Part shown: positions 16,118 to 23,311 of the stretch, piece after piece
How positions within the stretch are numbered: position 1 is the stretch's first letter
How the letters are laid out: each line of letters opens with the position of its first letter
Assembly: GCF_000966195.1 (NCBI RefSeq)
Contig: NZ_LAHL01000048.1
Span: forward strand, 1 to 41,023
DNA length: 41,023 nt
From: Domibacillus robiginosus
Lineage (GTDB): Bacteria; Bacillota; Bacilli; Bacillales; Domibacillaceae
Direction of reading: 5' to 3'
Position numbers and translations under genes: made by a program
The notes under the pieces: generated by a model
Database searches by the model: none
What the model was told of the DNA's origin: nothing
The model's input: only the letters and a program-made list of their open reading frames with translations

Positions 16118-16499
16118 TCATTTTCCTACAAAAAAAGAGGGAACTCTACATAATTTGATCGACAAATCACGACAAGATATTTTTTGAAACTGAAGGAAAG
16201 CCCAAAAGAAAAAATTTAGCTCTGGATTCTTGAAAAAAGCAATCATCTCTTTTTCATCATTAACTTCATATTTTTCTGTGTTTGATCTGCTGAGGAGATA
16301 ATCAATTGAAACATCATACAAATCAGCCGTTTTTTCGAGCATTCCGGTATCCAGATCAGTTCCTTTTATAACCAGAAAGTGTTCCATTAGAAATCTCTAA
16401 AATTTTCGTGGCTTCAATTTGCGATAATTGTTTTTTTTCTCGCGCACTTTTAAGGAACTGATCTCGTAGTTCCAGGGTTTTTATTTTGTTAGCTTTACG
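16118..16499 (-). pseudogene. frameshifted XRE-family regulator
   Basis: Two frames together give one XRE repressor. The first (from 16499, no start codon) reads LELRDQFLKSAREKKQLSQI then EATKILEISNGTLSGYKRN and stops at 16356. The second, overlapping, continues DLDTGMLEKTADLYDVSIDY, LLSRSN and FFKNPELN. This matches the HTH plus linker of SinR/phage-type regulators, with a frameshift in the last helix. The C-terminal 30 residues (FWAFLQFQKISCRD on) look degenerate. There is no intact start. Decayed regulator beside other decayed phage DNA. Confidence 0.65.
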
Positions 16500-16601
16500 T
16501 TAAAACCCGATAAAGGGATAGAGGTAAGGTAGAAAAATGTAAAACAAAAGAGATCAAAAAAAAAGATCATATATAACTTGAGTTTTAGGCAAAGTCTATA
16601 A

Positions 16602-16628
16602 ACAAATCCAGCGCTTTTTCATAGTCTA
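16602..16628 (+). promoter_or_regulatory. sigma-K promoter
   Basis: AC - 16 bases - CATAGTCTA matches the late mother-cell sigma-K consensus (AC, 16-17 bases, CATANNNTA). It lies about 32 bases before the ATG of the His/Lys/Met-repeat gene. Confidence 0.65.
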
Positions 16629-16660
16629 ATAGTAGTAAAACAAGAAAGGGGGGATATTAT

Positions 16661-16918
16661 ATGGAAGAGAATAAAAACAAGGATAAACACCACAAAGGTG
16701 ATGACCACAAAAACCACAAAGACAAACATCACAAAGGCGATGACCACAAAAACCACAAAGACAAACATTACAAAGGCGATGGCCCTAAAAACCACAAAGA
16801 CAAAGACAAGTGGGAAAAAAAGATGATGAAGAAAATGATGAAGAAAATGATGAAGAAGATGATGAAAAAAGAGATGAAAAAAATGATGAAAAAGAAATGT
16901 GAAAAAAAAGAAAAGTAA
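16661..16918 (+). CDS. His/Lys/Met repeat protein, CotG-like spore coat candidate
   Basis: 85 residues of almost pure repeat. Residues 7-46 contain three near-identical 13-residue units (KDKHHKGDDHKNH; the third HYKGDGPKNH), encoded by about 39-base DNA repeats. Residues 50-80 are KKMM units (EKKMMKKMMKKMM). The tail is KKKCEKKEK with a single Cys. The protein is very basic and His-rich, so metal binding is plausible. AAAGGGGGGATATTAT precedes the ATG, and a sigma-K promoter fits mother-cell expression. Low-complexity Lys/His repeat proteins such as CotG-like coat proteins are known in Bacillus; assignment here rests on composition and promoter, not homology. Confidence 0.7.
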   Translation: MEENKNKDKHHKGDDHKNHKDKHHKGDDHKNHKDKHYKGDGPKNHKDKDKWEKKMMKKMMKKMMKKMMKKEMKKMMKKKCEKKEK

Positions 16919-17179
16919 ACTATATAAAATATCTCTTTATTTAAATCCTTTGGTTTCTCACGCACGAATATATGAATGACAGACAGCCTTTTAATAAGTG
17001 CTATTGTGCTACATTCCAAACCTTTGATAAGCACCATGCAATATGGGAGCACTTGTTTTACGTAGATAAATCTTTATATAATATGCAATAACTTCGCGGA
17101 AAGCATAAAACAATTTTTATATAAAAATCAAAAGAATAGTGTATTGTAATTAATCAAATATGTTTACTGGAAACCTTGA

Positions 17180-17227
17180 GGACACTGAATAAACGCACAT
17201 GCGGCGTTCGTTTGGTGTTCTTTTTTA
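17180..17227 (+). terminator. terminator-like hairpin, homologous to 10018
   Basis: GGACAC/GTGTTC outer stem and AACGC/GCGTT inner stem, then T6. The flanks (CACTGAATAAACGC; TTGAAGATGAAA downstream) match the region at 10018-10090. Confidence 0.65.
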
Positions 17228-17249
17228 TTGGCTAAAAGGAGCTTTGAAG

Positions 17250-17357
17250 ATGAAAACAATGAAATAGCAGCTGCGGCAGTGGGAGAAAGTGAATCCAATA
17301 CCGGTGCCAGAAAAGCTCACTGAATGGGATTTGTACGATTTGATGAGCAAAACATAA
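17250..17357 (+). pseudogene. small phage-like gene with internal stop
   Basis: ATG 17250 reads MKTMK, TAG, QLRQWEKVNPIPVPEKLT, EWDLYDLMSKT, stop. Without the TAG (probably CAG originally) it is a coherent protein of about 35 residues. The homologous start at 10088 (MKAAVEVKMK then TAA) ends at the equivalent place. GGAG lies before the ATG. Family unknown; likely a phage or accessory gene fragment. Confidence 0.45.
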
Positions 17358-17407
17358 AACATTACGATGCGGAAAAGGTAGCGCCTACAAATATGGGAGG
17401 GTTCCAC

Positions 17408-17536
17408 ATGCAAAAGCTTATTCATGAGTTCCGTGCGCTAAAGGAAATAAAAACTGCTATTAAAGCCAAAAAGGAATTGTTAGAACAGGATATTCAGGAT
17501 AAGACGCTCATTAACAGCATGATCAGCGAAGTGTAG
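17408..17536 (+). CDS. 42-residue hypothetical protein
   Basis: Reads MQKLIHEFRALKEIKTAIKA, then KKELLEQDIQDKTLINSMIS and EV. GGGAGGG lies 7-8 bases before the ATG. Predicted as one long charged helix. The IQDKTLI stretch resembles the start of the IDEAL region in the protein at 8485, but the match is too short to call. It may be an intact small phage-like gene or the remains of a longer one; an in-frame ATG at 17324 has no ribosome binding site. Confidence 0.45.
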   Translation: MQKLIHEFRALKEIKTAIKAKKELLEQDIQDKTLINSMISEV

Positions 17537-17725
17537 TTTGCGATTCAATGGACGGTGTCCGGGCGACATCCTGATGCAAGACGCAGGGCTCATCGAACAG
17601 GGACTTACACGCTGGATTCGAAATTGGTTGAAGCTGTAGTACCAGACCAAGTGGCCTTTCTGTTATACTGTAGGGCATATCAATTAATGAGAAAATCTGT
17701 TAAAAAGAGTGGGGGAGAAATATTA

Positions 17726-18733
17726 ATGAAAAAGGTACCTCGTATTATAGCTACGGCTGCACTTGCAGGAGCGGTATTTACTTCAATTAGCCCGCCAGCA
17801 GAGGCGGCAGACTTCATGCCGATTTATGCAAAACCTACAGCTGAATTCCCGTTTACTGATGTTCCTAAAGGTCACATGGAAAGCGTTTTAGCTCTTTATC
17901 AAAACAAGTTTCTAAATGGGGTTAGTACGGATCAATTCGGATGGAGCCAGACGATCAAGCGTGTGGATGCTGGAGTGGTCGCTGCACGCGGTATGGGTTT
18001 TAGAAAAGAGCAGCGCCCTATACCGGAGAAGTGGTTGACATTTAAAGATGTTCCAGGCCGCGCCAAACAGGCGATTGGCTATCTCCAATTTAATAAAGTA
18101 GTAAATGGAAAAACAGAAACTGTTTTTGGATCCAATGATACGATCACAAGAGGAGAAGCTGCAATTATTCTCTCAAGAGCTTATGCGGATGTGTTGGTAT
18201 CACCAACCGAGCCGGCACATCATTTTACAGACGCAACAGGGCGGTACGCGGAGGCCATCAACAAACTAGTGGCTACAGGCATTACTCATGGAAAAACGTC
18301 TGACCGGTTTGGCACAAATGACCCGGTAAAACGAGGCGAGCTTGCGATCATGGTAGCCCGTCTGAGTGATCCGGCTTTATCGCCATCTTCTGGCGGTGAC
18401 CGCCCTTCTCCACCAGACGGGATAACAATGAAAGCAGACAAGGAAAGCTATAGTTTATCATCTGATACAGGTATAAGCCTGACAATTGTTAATAAAGAAG
18501 ATTTCCCCTACGGATACAGATACCAATATATACTAGAGAAGAAACAAGGAGATAAATGGCTGGAGATAAGAGAGAATCACGGAATCATGTATCCTACTGA
18601 TGTGCCACAAATAGGAGCTGGCGAAACCATGAAAGTGAATGTTTCGTTTGATAGGTTTAGAACACTAATAACAGCAGGAGAATACAGAATCAAGAATACA
18701 TTCGGTGTAGCAGAGTTCACCATTACGTACTGA
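17726..18733 (+). CDS. S-layer homology (SLH) domain protein with C-terminal Ig-like domain
   Basis: 335 residues from ATG 17726, chosen because GGGGGAG precedes it and a signal peptide starts there (MKKVPRIIATAALAGAVFTS, cleavage likely after AEA at 27). Three SLH repeats follow: about 41-93 (FPFTDVPKGHMESVLALYQ), 105-155 (LTFKDVPGRAKQAIGYL) and 168-222 (HHFTDATGRYAEAINKL). A beta-sandwich domain fills about 235-335 (MKADKESYSLSSDTGISLTI ... EYRIKNTFGVAEFTITY), like the bacterial Ig-type domains of secreted Bacillus proteins. SLH domains bind pyruvylated cell-wall polymer, so it should be displayed on the cell surface. An upstream extension of the frame to 17555 is not believed. Neighbours are decayed phage and IS DNA. 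Confidence 0.85.
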   Translation: MKKVPRIIATAALAGAVFTSISPPAEAADFMPIYAKPTAEFPFTDVPKGHMESVLALYQNKFLNGVSTDQFGWSQTIKRVDAGVVAARGMGFRKEQRPIPEKWLTFKDVPGRAKQAIGYLQFNKVVNGKTETVFGSNDTITRGEAAIILSRAYADVLVSPTEPAHHFTDATGRYAEAINKLVATGITHGKTSDRFGTNDPVKRGELAIMVARLSDPALSPSSGGDRPSPPDGITMKADKESYSLSSDTGISLTIVNKEDFPYGYRYQYILEKKQGDKWLEIRENHGIMYPTDVPQIGAGETMKVNVSFDRFRTLITAGEYRIKNTFGVAEFTITY

Positions 18734-18787
18734 ATAAATTTTTTAGTTTATCATTTTCATATTTACAAATATCGTAAAAAGAAGGAT

Positions 18788-18821
18788 GCACTCACTAATG
18801 CTGGCGGGTGCTTTTTTCTTT
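18788..18821 (+). terminator. probable terminator of the SLH gene
   Basis: Imperfect stem GCACTC / GGGTGC with a 12-base loop, then T6. Confidence 0.5.
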
Positions 18822-18853
18822 GCTTCAAAACAAACAAAGGAAGCTGGCGGTGA

Positions 18854-18970
18854 TGTAAGGCGGCAGGACCAGAATATCCGAAGCGAGATGAAGGTGTAGT
18901 AAAAAGCCGTTATCTGGATAAAAATAACGATCCCGTTGATGCAGTCAGGTATGCACTTGAAATGATATGA
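18854..18970 (+). pseudogene. C-terminal remnant resembling phage terminase large subunit
   Basis: Reads AAGPEYPKRDEGVVKSRYLD then KNNDPVDAVRYALEMI and stops. The NDPVDAVRYAL ending resembles the NDHAxDALRYAL motif near the end of terminase large subunits. No start and only 38 codons remain. Assigned to terminase on that motif alone. Confidence 0.4.
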
Positions 18971-18995
18971 AGAGTGGAGTCAGCAGCACAAAAGG

Positions 18996-19575
18996 ATGGT
19001 CATTTTGACTACTATACTATTTCATTTTCATACCATTGCCATGAAGCAGGGAAAGAAATATACGAAACAAATGGATTCTATAACAGTAAAGAGAACCCGC
19101 CAAATAAACGACTATATTAAAAAAAGCGCACGATTCATTGTTAACTACTGCCTGGAAAACAAAATAGGTCGTCTTGTTGTGGGTTACAACAAAGATTTTA
19201 AACGTTCGATCAATATCGGCAAAAAAAAATAACCAGCAGTTTGTTCAAATTCCGTTTGGGAACCTGCGGGAGCAACTGTCTAATCTTTGTGAGCGTTACG
19301 GAATTGAATACAAAGAACAGGAAGAATCCTACACAAGTAAAGCGTCTTTTTTTGATAATGACACAATACCTTGCTGGAATCCGGACGAAAAAGAAAAATA
19401 TATTTTCAGCGGAAAACGTATTAAACGCGGTCTGTATCGTACTGCTTCCGAATACGAACTAAACGCTGACATTAATGGAGCTTTAAATATTCTACGTAAA
19501 AGTAACTTGGCGGATTGTGAAATCCTACAAGCTAGAGGGCGTTTGGCTCGCCTACTAAGAATAAGGGTCATCTGA
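18996..19575 (+). pseudogene. truncated, frameshifted IS200/IS605-family TnpB
   Basis: Only the C-terminal half remains. First frame: AMKQGKKYTKQMDSITVKRT, RQINDYIKKSARFIVNYCLE, VVGYNKDFKRSINIGK, then a stop. An extra A in a run of nine shifts the frame; the second frame continues NNQQFVQIPFGNLREQLSNL, IEYKEQEESYTSKASF and ELNADINGALNILRK. The last two carry the second RuvC acidic residue (in EESYTSKAS) and the third (in ADINGA). The zinc-finger cysteines are largely replaced, as in one TnpB subgroup. The first catalytic Asp and N-terminal domains are absent. Non-functional. No TnpA is nearby. Confidence 0.8.
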
Positions 19576-19590
19576 CCAAACTTCTTTTAA

Positions 19591-19652
19591 AGAATCCCAC
19601 CCGTCTCACCGCAAGGTGAAGGGCTTGCGGCTTTAGCCGTGGGAGAAGTCAA
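19591..19652 (+). mobile_element. IS200/IS605 right end and omega-RNA scaffold
   Basis: Downstream of TnpB the sequence contains CACCGCAAGGTG (hairpin), then GGGCTTGCGGCTTTAGCCG and TGGGAGAAGTCAA. This CGGCTTTAGCCG hairpin followed by GAAGTCAA is the usual right end of IS605-group elements. Cleavage would fall after TCAA at 19652. In such elements TnpB uses an omega-RNA ending here, with the guide read from the flank (19653 on, AATTGGTAAACATTATAGAC). Confidence 0.65.
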
Positions 19653-19700
19653 AATTGGTAAACATTATAGACGAAATGAGGATAAAGTCCATTGCAGGAA

Positions 19701-20157
19701 ATGGTTGTATTTACAATTTTTAAGGTAATTGAGGCCCCGATCGAAGAAGTTTTTGCTTACTTAACAGATGATGAAAAAATTAAAGAATGGAATTCCTTAT
19801 TTGTCGAGAATATTTATGATTCTGAAGAAGATAAGAATGCATGGTATACCTGGCGTGAAATATAAAAGTGTATCTAAAGTTGGAAAAAAACAGCTTCCTG
19901 TTGATACGGAGCTGGTTAGTTTTCATGCACCTTATAGCACAACTGTGAAAGGCTATACAAAAGAAGGAGAAAACTATTCAAGGTATATTTTGTCTGAAGA
20001 GGACGGAGGAACGTTGGTCACATTAGAAGCCGCTATCATACCGAAGAATTATTAAAAGATCATGCTCAAATTGTTGGGCTGGATGTCAAAAATAATGATA
20101 GATGATGAGCCCGATAACTTGGTAGAATTGTTAGAAAAGGACAGAGGATTGCAATAG
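19701..20157 (+). pseudogene. broken SRPBCC-family (START-like) protein
   Basis: First frame: MVVFTIFKVIEAPIEEVFAY, LTDDEKIKEWNSLFVENIYD, then stop near 19865. After a frameshift: KYKSVSKVGKKQLPVDTEL, SFHAPYSTTVKGYTKEGENY, SRYILSEEDGGTLVTLEAAI. An in-frame TAA at 20053 precedes the final KIMLKLLGWMSKIM and ends at 20157. Together this is a whole SRPBCC protein of about 150 residues (ligand-binding helix-grip fold). One frameshift and one nonsense codon inactivate it. It borders the IS right end; its 5' end has no ribosome binding site and may have been altered by the insertion. Confidence 0.7.
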
Positions 20158-20168
20158 TCGCTATTAAC

Positions 20169-20197
20169 AAAACCGTTGATCATGAACGGTTTTTATT
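20169..20197 (+). terminator. terminator after the SRPBCC remnant
   Basis: Stem AAAACCGTT / AACGGTTTT with a seven-base loop and a T-rich tail. Confidence 0.75.
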
Positions 20198-20329
20198 TTG
20201 CAAAAGGGCGGTAAGGCGGTTTGGAATTGTATTTAACTGCAAGCTGAACAATCTTTGCAAATTTGCCTCATATTTCTAAGTCGCGAGGGTTATACGAAAT
20301 GAGAAAAAGTATAAAATTTATTTTTGCTA

Positions 20330-20358
20330 TTGACAAAAGATTTAACTACTACTAGAAT
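20330..20358 (+). promoter_or_regulatory. sigma-A promoter of the riboswitch-permease unit
   Basis: TTGACA, 17-base spacer, TAGAAT. It lies about 90 bases before the aptamer. Confidence 0.75.
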
Positions 20359-20439
20359 TAAAAACTATCCGAAACAATTGTACCTATCAAAAATTGAATA
20401 AATAAGGGCTATGATTGCTGTGGGTCACACTATAGCAGG

Positions 20440-20515
20440 AGCAGCTTCTGGAGAGACCGCGGGAATTCTGCGGCGCCGAAGGGTTCACAATCTCAGGCAA
20501 AAGGACAGAAGAGTA
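20440..20515 (+). promoter_or_regulatory. glycine riboswitch, single aptamer
   Basis: All core landmarks of the gcvT/glycine aptamer are present: P1 CTTCTG (20445) pairs with CAGAAG (20506); then GAGAGACC, a P2 hairpin CCGC/GCGG, GCGCCGAAGG, and CTCAGGCAAAAGGAC. Only one full aptamer is visible; flanking sequence (CTGTGGGTCACACTATAGCAG upstream is hairpin-like) may form the ghost partner or kink-turn of singlet types. A terminator follows at 20584 and the regulated gene is a glycine/alanine-type permease. Whether glycine turns it on or off cannot be decided by eye. Confidence 0.88.
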
Positions 20516-20583
20516 CTGAATATTTATTTGTTATGCTGACAATAGTTAGTGCAACAAGTATTATTTGTTATTCTTATGACCAC

Positions 20584-20613
20584 GAGATTGGAGAGCATCC
20601 AGTCTCTTTTTTT
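20584..20613 (+). terminator. riboswitch expression-platform terminator
   Basis: Stem GAGATTGGA / TCCAGTCTC (one G-U pair), five-base loop, T7, between the glycine aptamer and the permease start. Confidence 0.8.
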
Positions 20614-20678
20614 ATGGCTTCATTTATTGCTCATCGTTTCACATGCAAGGTTTCATTGATCGTAAGGAGGAAGTAGGT

Positions 20679-22037
20679 TTGGAACAACGAGAATTAAAGA
20701 GGGATTTATCAAACCGTCATGTTCAACTTATTGCAATTGGCGGCACCATTGGTACTGGCTTATTTTTAGGGTCTGGTAAAGCGATCCAAATGGCTGGCCC
20801 CTCGATCATCTTTGCTTATTTAATCGTCGGTATTGCTCTTTTCTTTGTGATGAGAGCGTTGGGAGAACTTCTGTTATCTAAAGCGGGTTATCAATCTTTA
20901 ACAGATATTGCCGAAGACTACATTGGACCATGGGCATCGTTTGTAACAGGATGGACGTATTGGTTTTGTTGGATTATGACGGCGATGGCTGATGTAATTG
21001 CTGTTGGCGTGTATGTACAATATTGGTTCGATATTCCGCAATGGATACCAGCGGTGGTCTGCTTAATCATTTTATTAGGACTCAATTTATTAACGGTAAA
21101 GCTTTTTGGAGAATTGGAATTCTGGTTTGCTTTAATAAAGGTTATTACGATTCTCGCATTAATCGGCATTGGCATTATTTTGCTGGTGATGGGATACGAA
21201 ACCGATGCAGGGTCGGTAACGGTTCAAAACCTCTGGGAGCACGGAGGATTTTTTCCAAATGGAATGTCAGGTTTCTTATTATCATTCCAAATGGTTGTAT
21301 TCGCCTATGTCGGTGTGGAATTAGTCGGTGTTTCGGCATCAGAAACATCTAACCCGGAGAAAAACATTCCATCAGCTATTAATAAAATTCCTTTGAGGAT
21401 TCTTTTCTTCTACGTTGGCGCATTGATCGTCCTGCTATGCATTAACCCATGGACGGAATTAAATGCTGCAGAAAGTCCTTTTGTTAAAACGTTTAGTTTG
21501 ATCGGTATTCCCGTTGCCGCAGGAATTATTAACTTTGTCGTATTGACATCAGCTGCTTCTGCTTGTAACAGTGGAATGTTTTCAACAAGCCGGATTCTGT
21601 ACAATTTAAGCAATAATAATCAGGGCCCGGCCAATTTTGCAAAACTAAATAAAAATCATGTGCCAAGTAACGCATTATTAACATCGACAATTGTCGTATC
21701 GGTAGGAGCTCTTTTAAGCAAGCTTATACCGGAACAAGCTTTTGGAATTGTAACAACAATTAGTGCCATTTGTTTTATTTGGGTCTGGGGTGTGATTCTT
21801 GTTTGCCATGTAAGGTATAAGAAAAAACATCCGCAATTGCAGTCGAAATCAACATTTAAAGCACCATTCACACCATTTATCAATTACGTTGTCCTGGCGT
21901 TGTTTGCGATAATTCTCATGATTATGATGGTTTCTGAGGAAACGCGACCGGCCTTATTGCTGACTCCTTTATGGTTTATTTTATTATTTATCTTATACTG
22001 GAATAAAAGAAACAAGGAGAAACACGGCAAAATCTGA
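20679..22037 (+). CDS. amino acid permease, AAT/CycA type (glycine/alanine/serine)
   Basis: 452 residues with 12 membrane segments, APC superfamily. The AAT-family signature is clear: RHVQLIAIGGTIGTGLFLGS, GPSIIFAYLIVGIALFFVMR, then ALGELLLS, and FVGVELVGVSASE-type motif VFAYVGVELVGVSASET, NPEKNIPSAINKIPLRILFF. Closest relatives in function are CycA/AlaP-type importers of glycine, alanine and D-serine; the glycine riboswitch upstream supports glycine or alanine as substrate. TTG 20679 is the start: AAGGAGG lies 8 bases upstream, whereas the in-frame ATG at 20643 has none. Monocistronic; terminator at 22151. Confidence 0.9.
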   Translation: MEQRELKRDLSNRHVQLIAIGGTIGTGLFLGSGKAIQMAGPSIIFAYLIVGIALFFVMRALGELLLSKAGYQSLTDIAEDYIGPWASFVTGWTYWFCWIMTAMADVIAVGVYVQYWFDIPQWIPAVVCLIILLGLNLLTVKLFGELEFWFALIKVITILALIGIGIILLVMGYETDAGSVTVQNLWEHGGFFPNGMSGFLLSFQMVVFAYVGVELVGVSASETSNPEKNIPSAINKIPLRILFFYVGALIVLLCINPWTELNAAESPFVKTFSLIGIPVAAGIINFVVLTSAASACNSGMFSTSRILYNLSNNNQGPANFAKLNKNHVPSNALLTSTIVVSVGALLSKLIPEQAFGIVTTISAICFIWVWGVILVCHVRYKKKHPQLQSKSTFKAPFTPFINYVVLALFAIILMIMMVSEETRPALLLTPLWFILLFILYWNKRNKEKHGKI

Positions 22038-22150
22038 GTATACATCAACAATAAATGGGTGCCTGATCTCTTTTATAATGGGTTATAGCCTTCCAGAAAT
22101 TAGTGAAAAACGCCCATTCTTATCCAAATTAAAAAATGTTAAATAAAACA

Positions 22151-22192
22151 AGAGGTCCGGGTGAATGTATAACCCATCGCCCGGACCTCTTT
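22151..22192. terminator. permease terminator
   Basis: Stem AGAGGTCCGGG / CCCGGACCTCT with an 18-base loop; short T tail on the +. It lies between convergent genes and may serve both. Confidence 0.75.
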
Positions 22193-22245
22193 CACTTAGT
22201 TACTGGGTTTTGTCCCAAACTCCTTTTTAATACATTTTATTTTGT

Positions 22246-23109
22246 TTATGAAATTACATGAACAAGCTGGTTGAGGGCTTCGTTAATTGGAGTAACTGGA
22301 CGACCGAGAACTTTCTCAAAATCATTGCTTTTAACTTCTAGTGAACCGTTCCGAATGCTTTCTTGAATTCCTACTACAATTGGAAGCACAAAATCAGGTA
22401 AACCTAAGCCTTTCATGATTTCTTCATATTTTTCGTCACTAACTTGTTGGACAGGTATCTCTTTACCCAATACATCTCCAAGAGCAGATGCCAATTTTTC
22501 TTGAGTTAAAAGAGGACCGGAAAGTTCATATACCGTATTTTCGTGCCCGTTTCCAACAAGAACTGCTGCCGCTGCATCTGCGTAATCTTGCTGCAGAGCC
22601 CATCCTACTTTACCTTCTCCAGCAGAAGTCACCCATGGAGCTCCTGCAATAGCACCTTGAATGCTTCCAGCTTCGTTTTCCAAATACCAATTGTTACGTA
22701 AGAAAGAATAGGGGATGCCCGTTTTAATAATGGCTGCCTCTGTCGCAACATGAGGTGGAGCCATTAAATTTTTGCTTTCTGTTGCATTGGCTAAACTTGT
22801 GTAAGCAATAAATTTTACCCCTGCACGTTCAGCTGCTTGGACAGCATTAGCATGCTGCTGGATTCTTGTTTCATTGTCACCATCGGCAGAAATAATTAAT
22901 AATCGGTCAATCCCTTTAAAAGCATTATCTAATGTTTCCGGACGGTCGAAATCTCCTTGACGAACTTCCACTCCACGATTACGAAGCCCTTCTGCTTTTT
23001 CTGGATTTCGGACACTCACCACCAGATTACCTGCAGGTACTAATTTCAATAATGATTCTACAACCTTTGAACCTAATTTTCCTGTTGCTCCAGTTACTAA
23101 AATTTTCAT
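22246..23109 (-). CDS. NmrA-type NAD(P)-binding oxidoreductase (quinone reductase-like)
   Basis: 287 residues, atypical short-chain dehydrogenase. The dinucleotide motif VTGATGKLGSKVVESLL is at 5-20. The middle carries FIAYTSLANA, then PYSFLRNNWYLEN, GAPWVTSAGEGKVGW and YELSGPLLTQEKLASAL. This is the layout of NmrA/QorB (YtfG)-type NADPH-dependent quinone or electrophile reductases. GGAGG precedes the ATG. An Rrf2 regulator gene diverges from it, as seen for several thiol- or electrophile-responsive pairs such as ywnB/ywnA in B. subtilis; the shared palindrome at 23147-23181 suggests repression by that regulator. Substrate not known. Confidence 0.87.
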   Translation of the reverse strand: MKILVTGATGKLGSKVVESLLKLVPAGNLVVSVRNPEKAEGLRNRGVEVRQGDFDRPETLDNAFKGIDRLLIISADGDNETRIQQHANAVQAAERAGVKFIAYTSLANATESKNLMAPPHVATEAAIIKTGIPYSFLRNNWYLENEAGSIQGAIAGAPWVTSAGEGKVGWALQQDYADAAAAVLVGNGHENTVYELSGPLLTQEKLASALGDVLGKEIPVQQVSDEKYEEIMKGLGLPDFVLPIVVGIQESIRNGSLEVKSNDFEKVLGRPVTPINEALNQLVHVIS

Positions 23110-23146
23110 TAATATTCCTCCAGTTAAGTTTCATCTGTAACAATAT

Positions 23147-23181
23147 CGATTACATGTATTAATCTTAGTTACATGTAATCG
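23147..23181. promoter_or_regulatory. operator palindrome for the Rrf2 regulator
   Basis: Perfect inverted repeat CGATTACATGTA - 11 bases - TACATGTAATCG between the divergent genes, immediately before the -35 of the Rrf2 promoter. A related TGTAAT - 7 bases - ATTACA lies at 23240-23258. Confidence 0.7.
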
Positions 23182-23183
23182 GT

Positions 23184-23212
23184 TTGTCAACATGTGAAAT
23201 GATATGTATTAT
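23184..23212 (+). promoter_or_regulatory. sigma-A promoter of the Rrf2 gene
   Basis: TTGTCA, 17-base spacer, TATTAT. It sits between the two operator-like repeats. Confidence 0.6.
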
Positions 23213-23239
23213 TTTGTTCGTATTTTGGTATAATAAACT

Positions 23240-23258
23240 TGTAATCGAAACAATTACA
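23240..23258. promoter_or_regulatory. second operator-like repeat
   Basis: TGTAAT - 7 bases - ATTACA, downstream of the Rrf2 promoter, sharing its half-site with the palindrome at 23147-23181. Suited to autorepression. Confidence 0.5.
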
Positions 23259-23311
23259 TGATGAAGAAATAAAATAATATAAGGATTAGTTAACAGGGGT
23301 GGTAACTGAAC

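Noticed and set aside
16661-16918. The KKMM repeat protein as a bacteriocin or antimicrobial peptide precursor.
   Set aside because: No leader, protease site, immunity or transport genes nearby; the sigma-K promoter fits a spore component better.
17555-17725. N-terminal extension of the SLH protein.
   Set aside because: The extension is Arg-rich with no start signal and would bury the clear signal peptide that begins at 17726.
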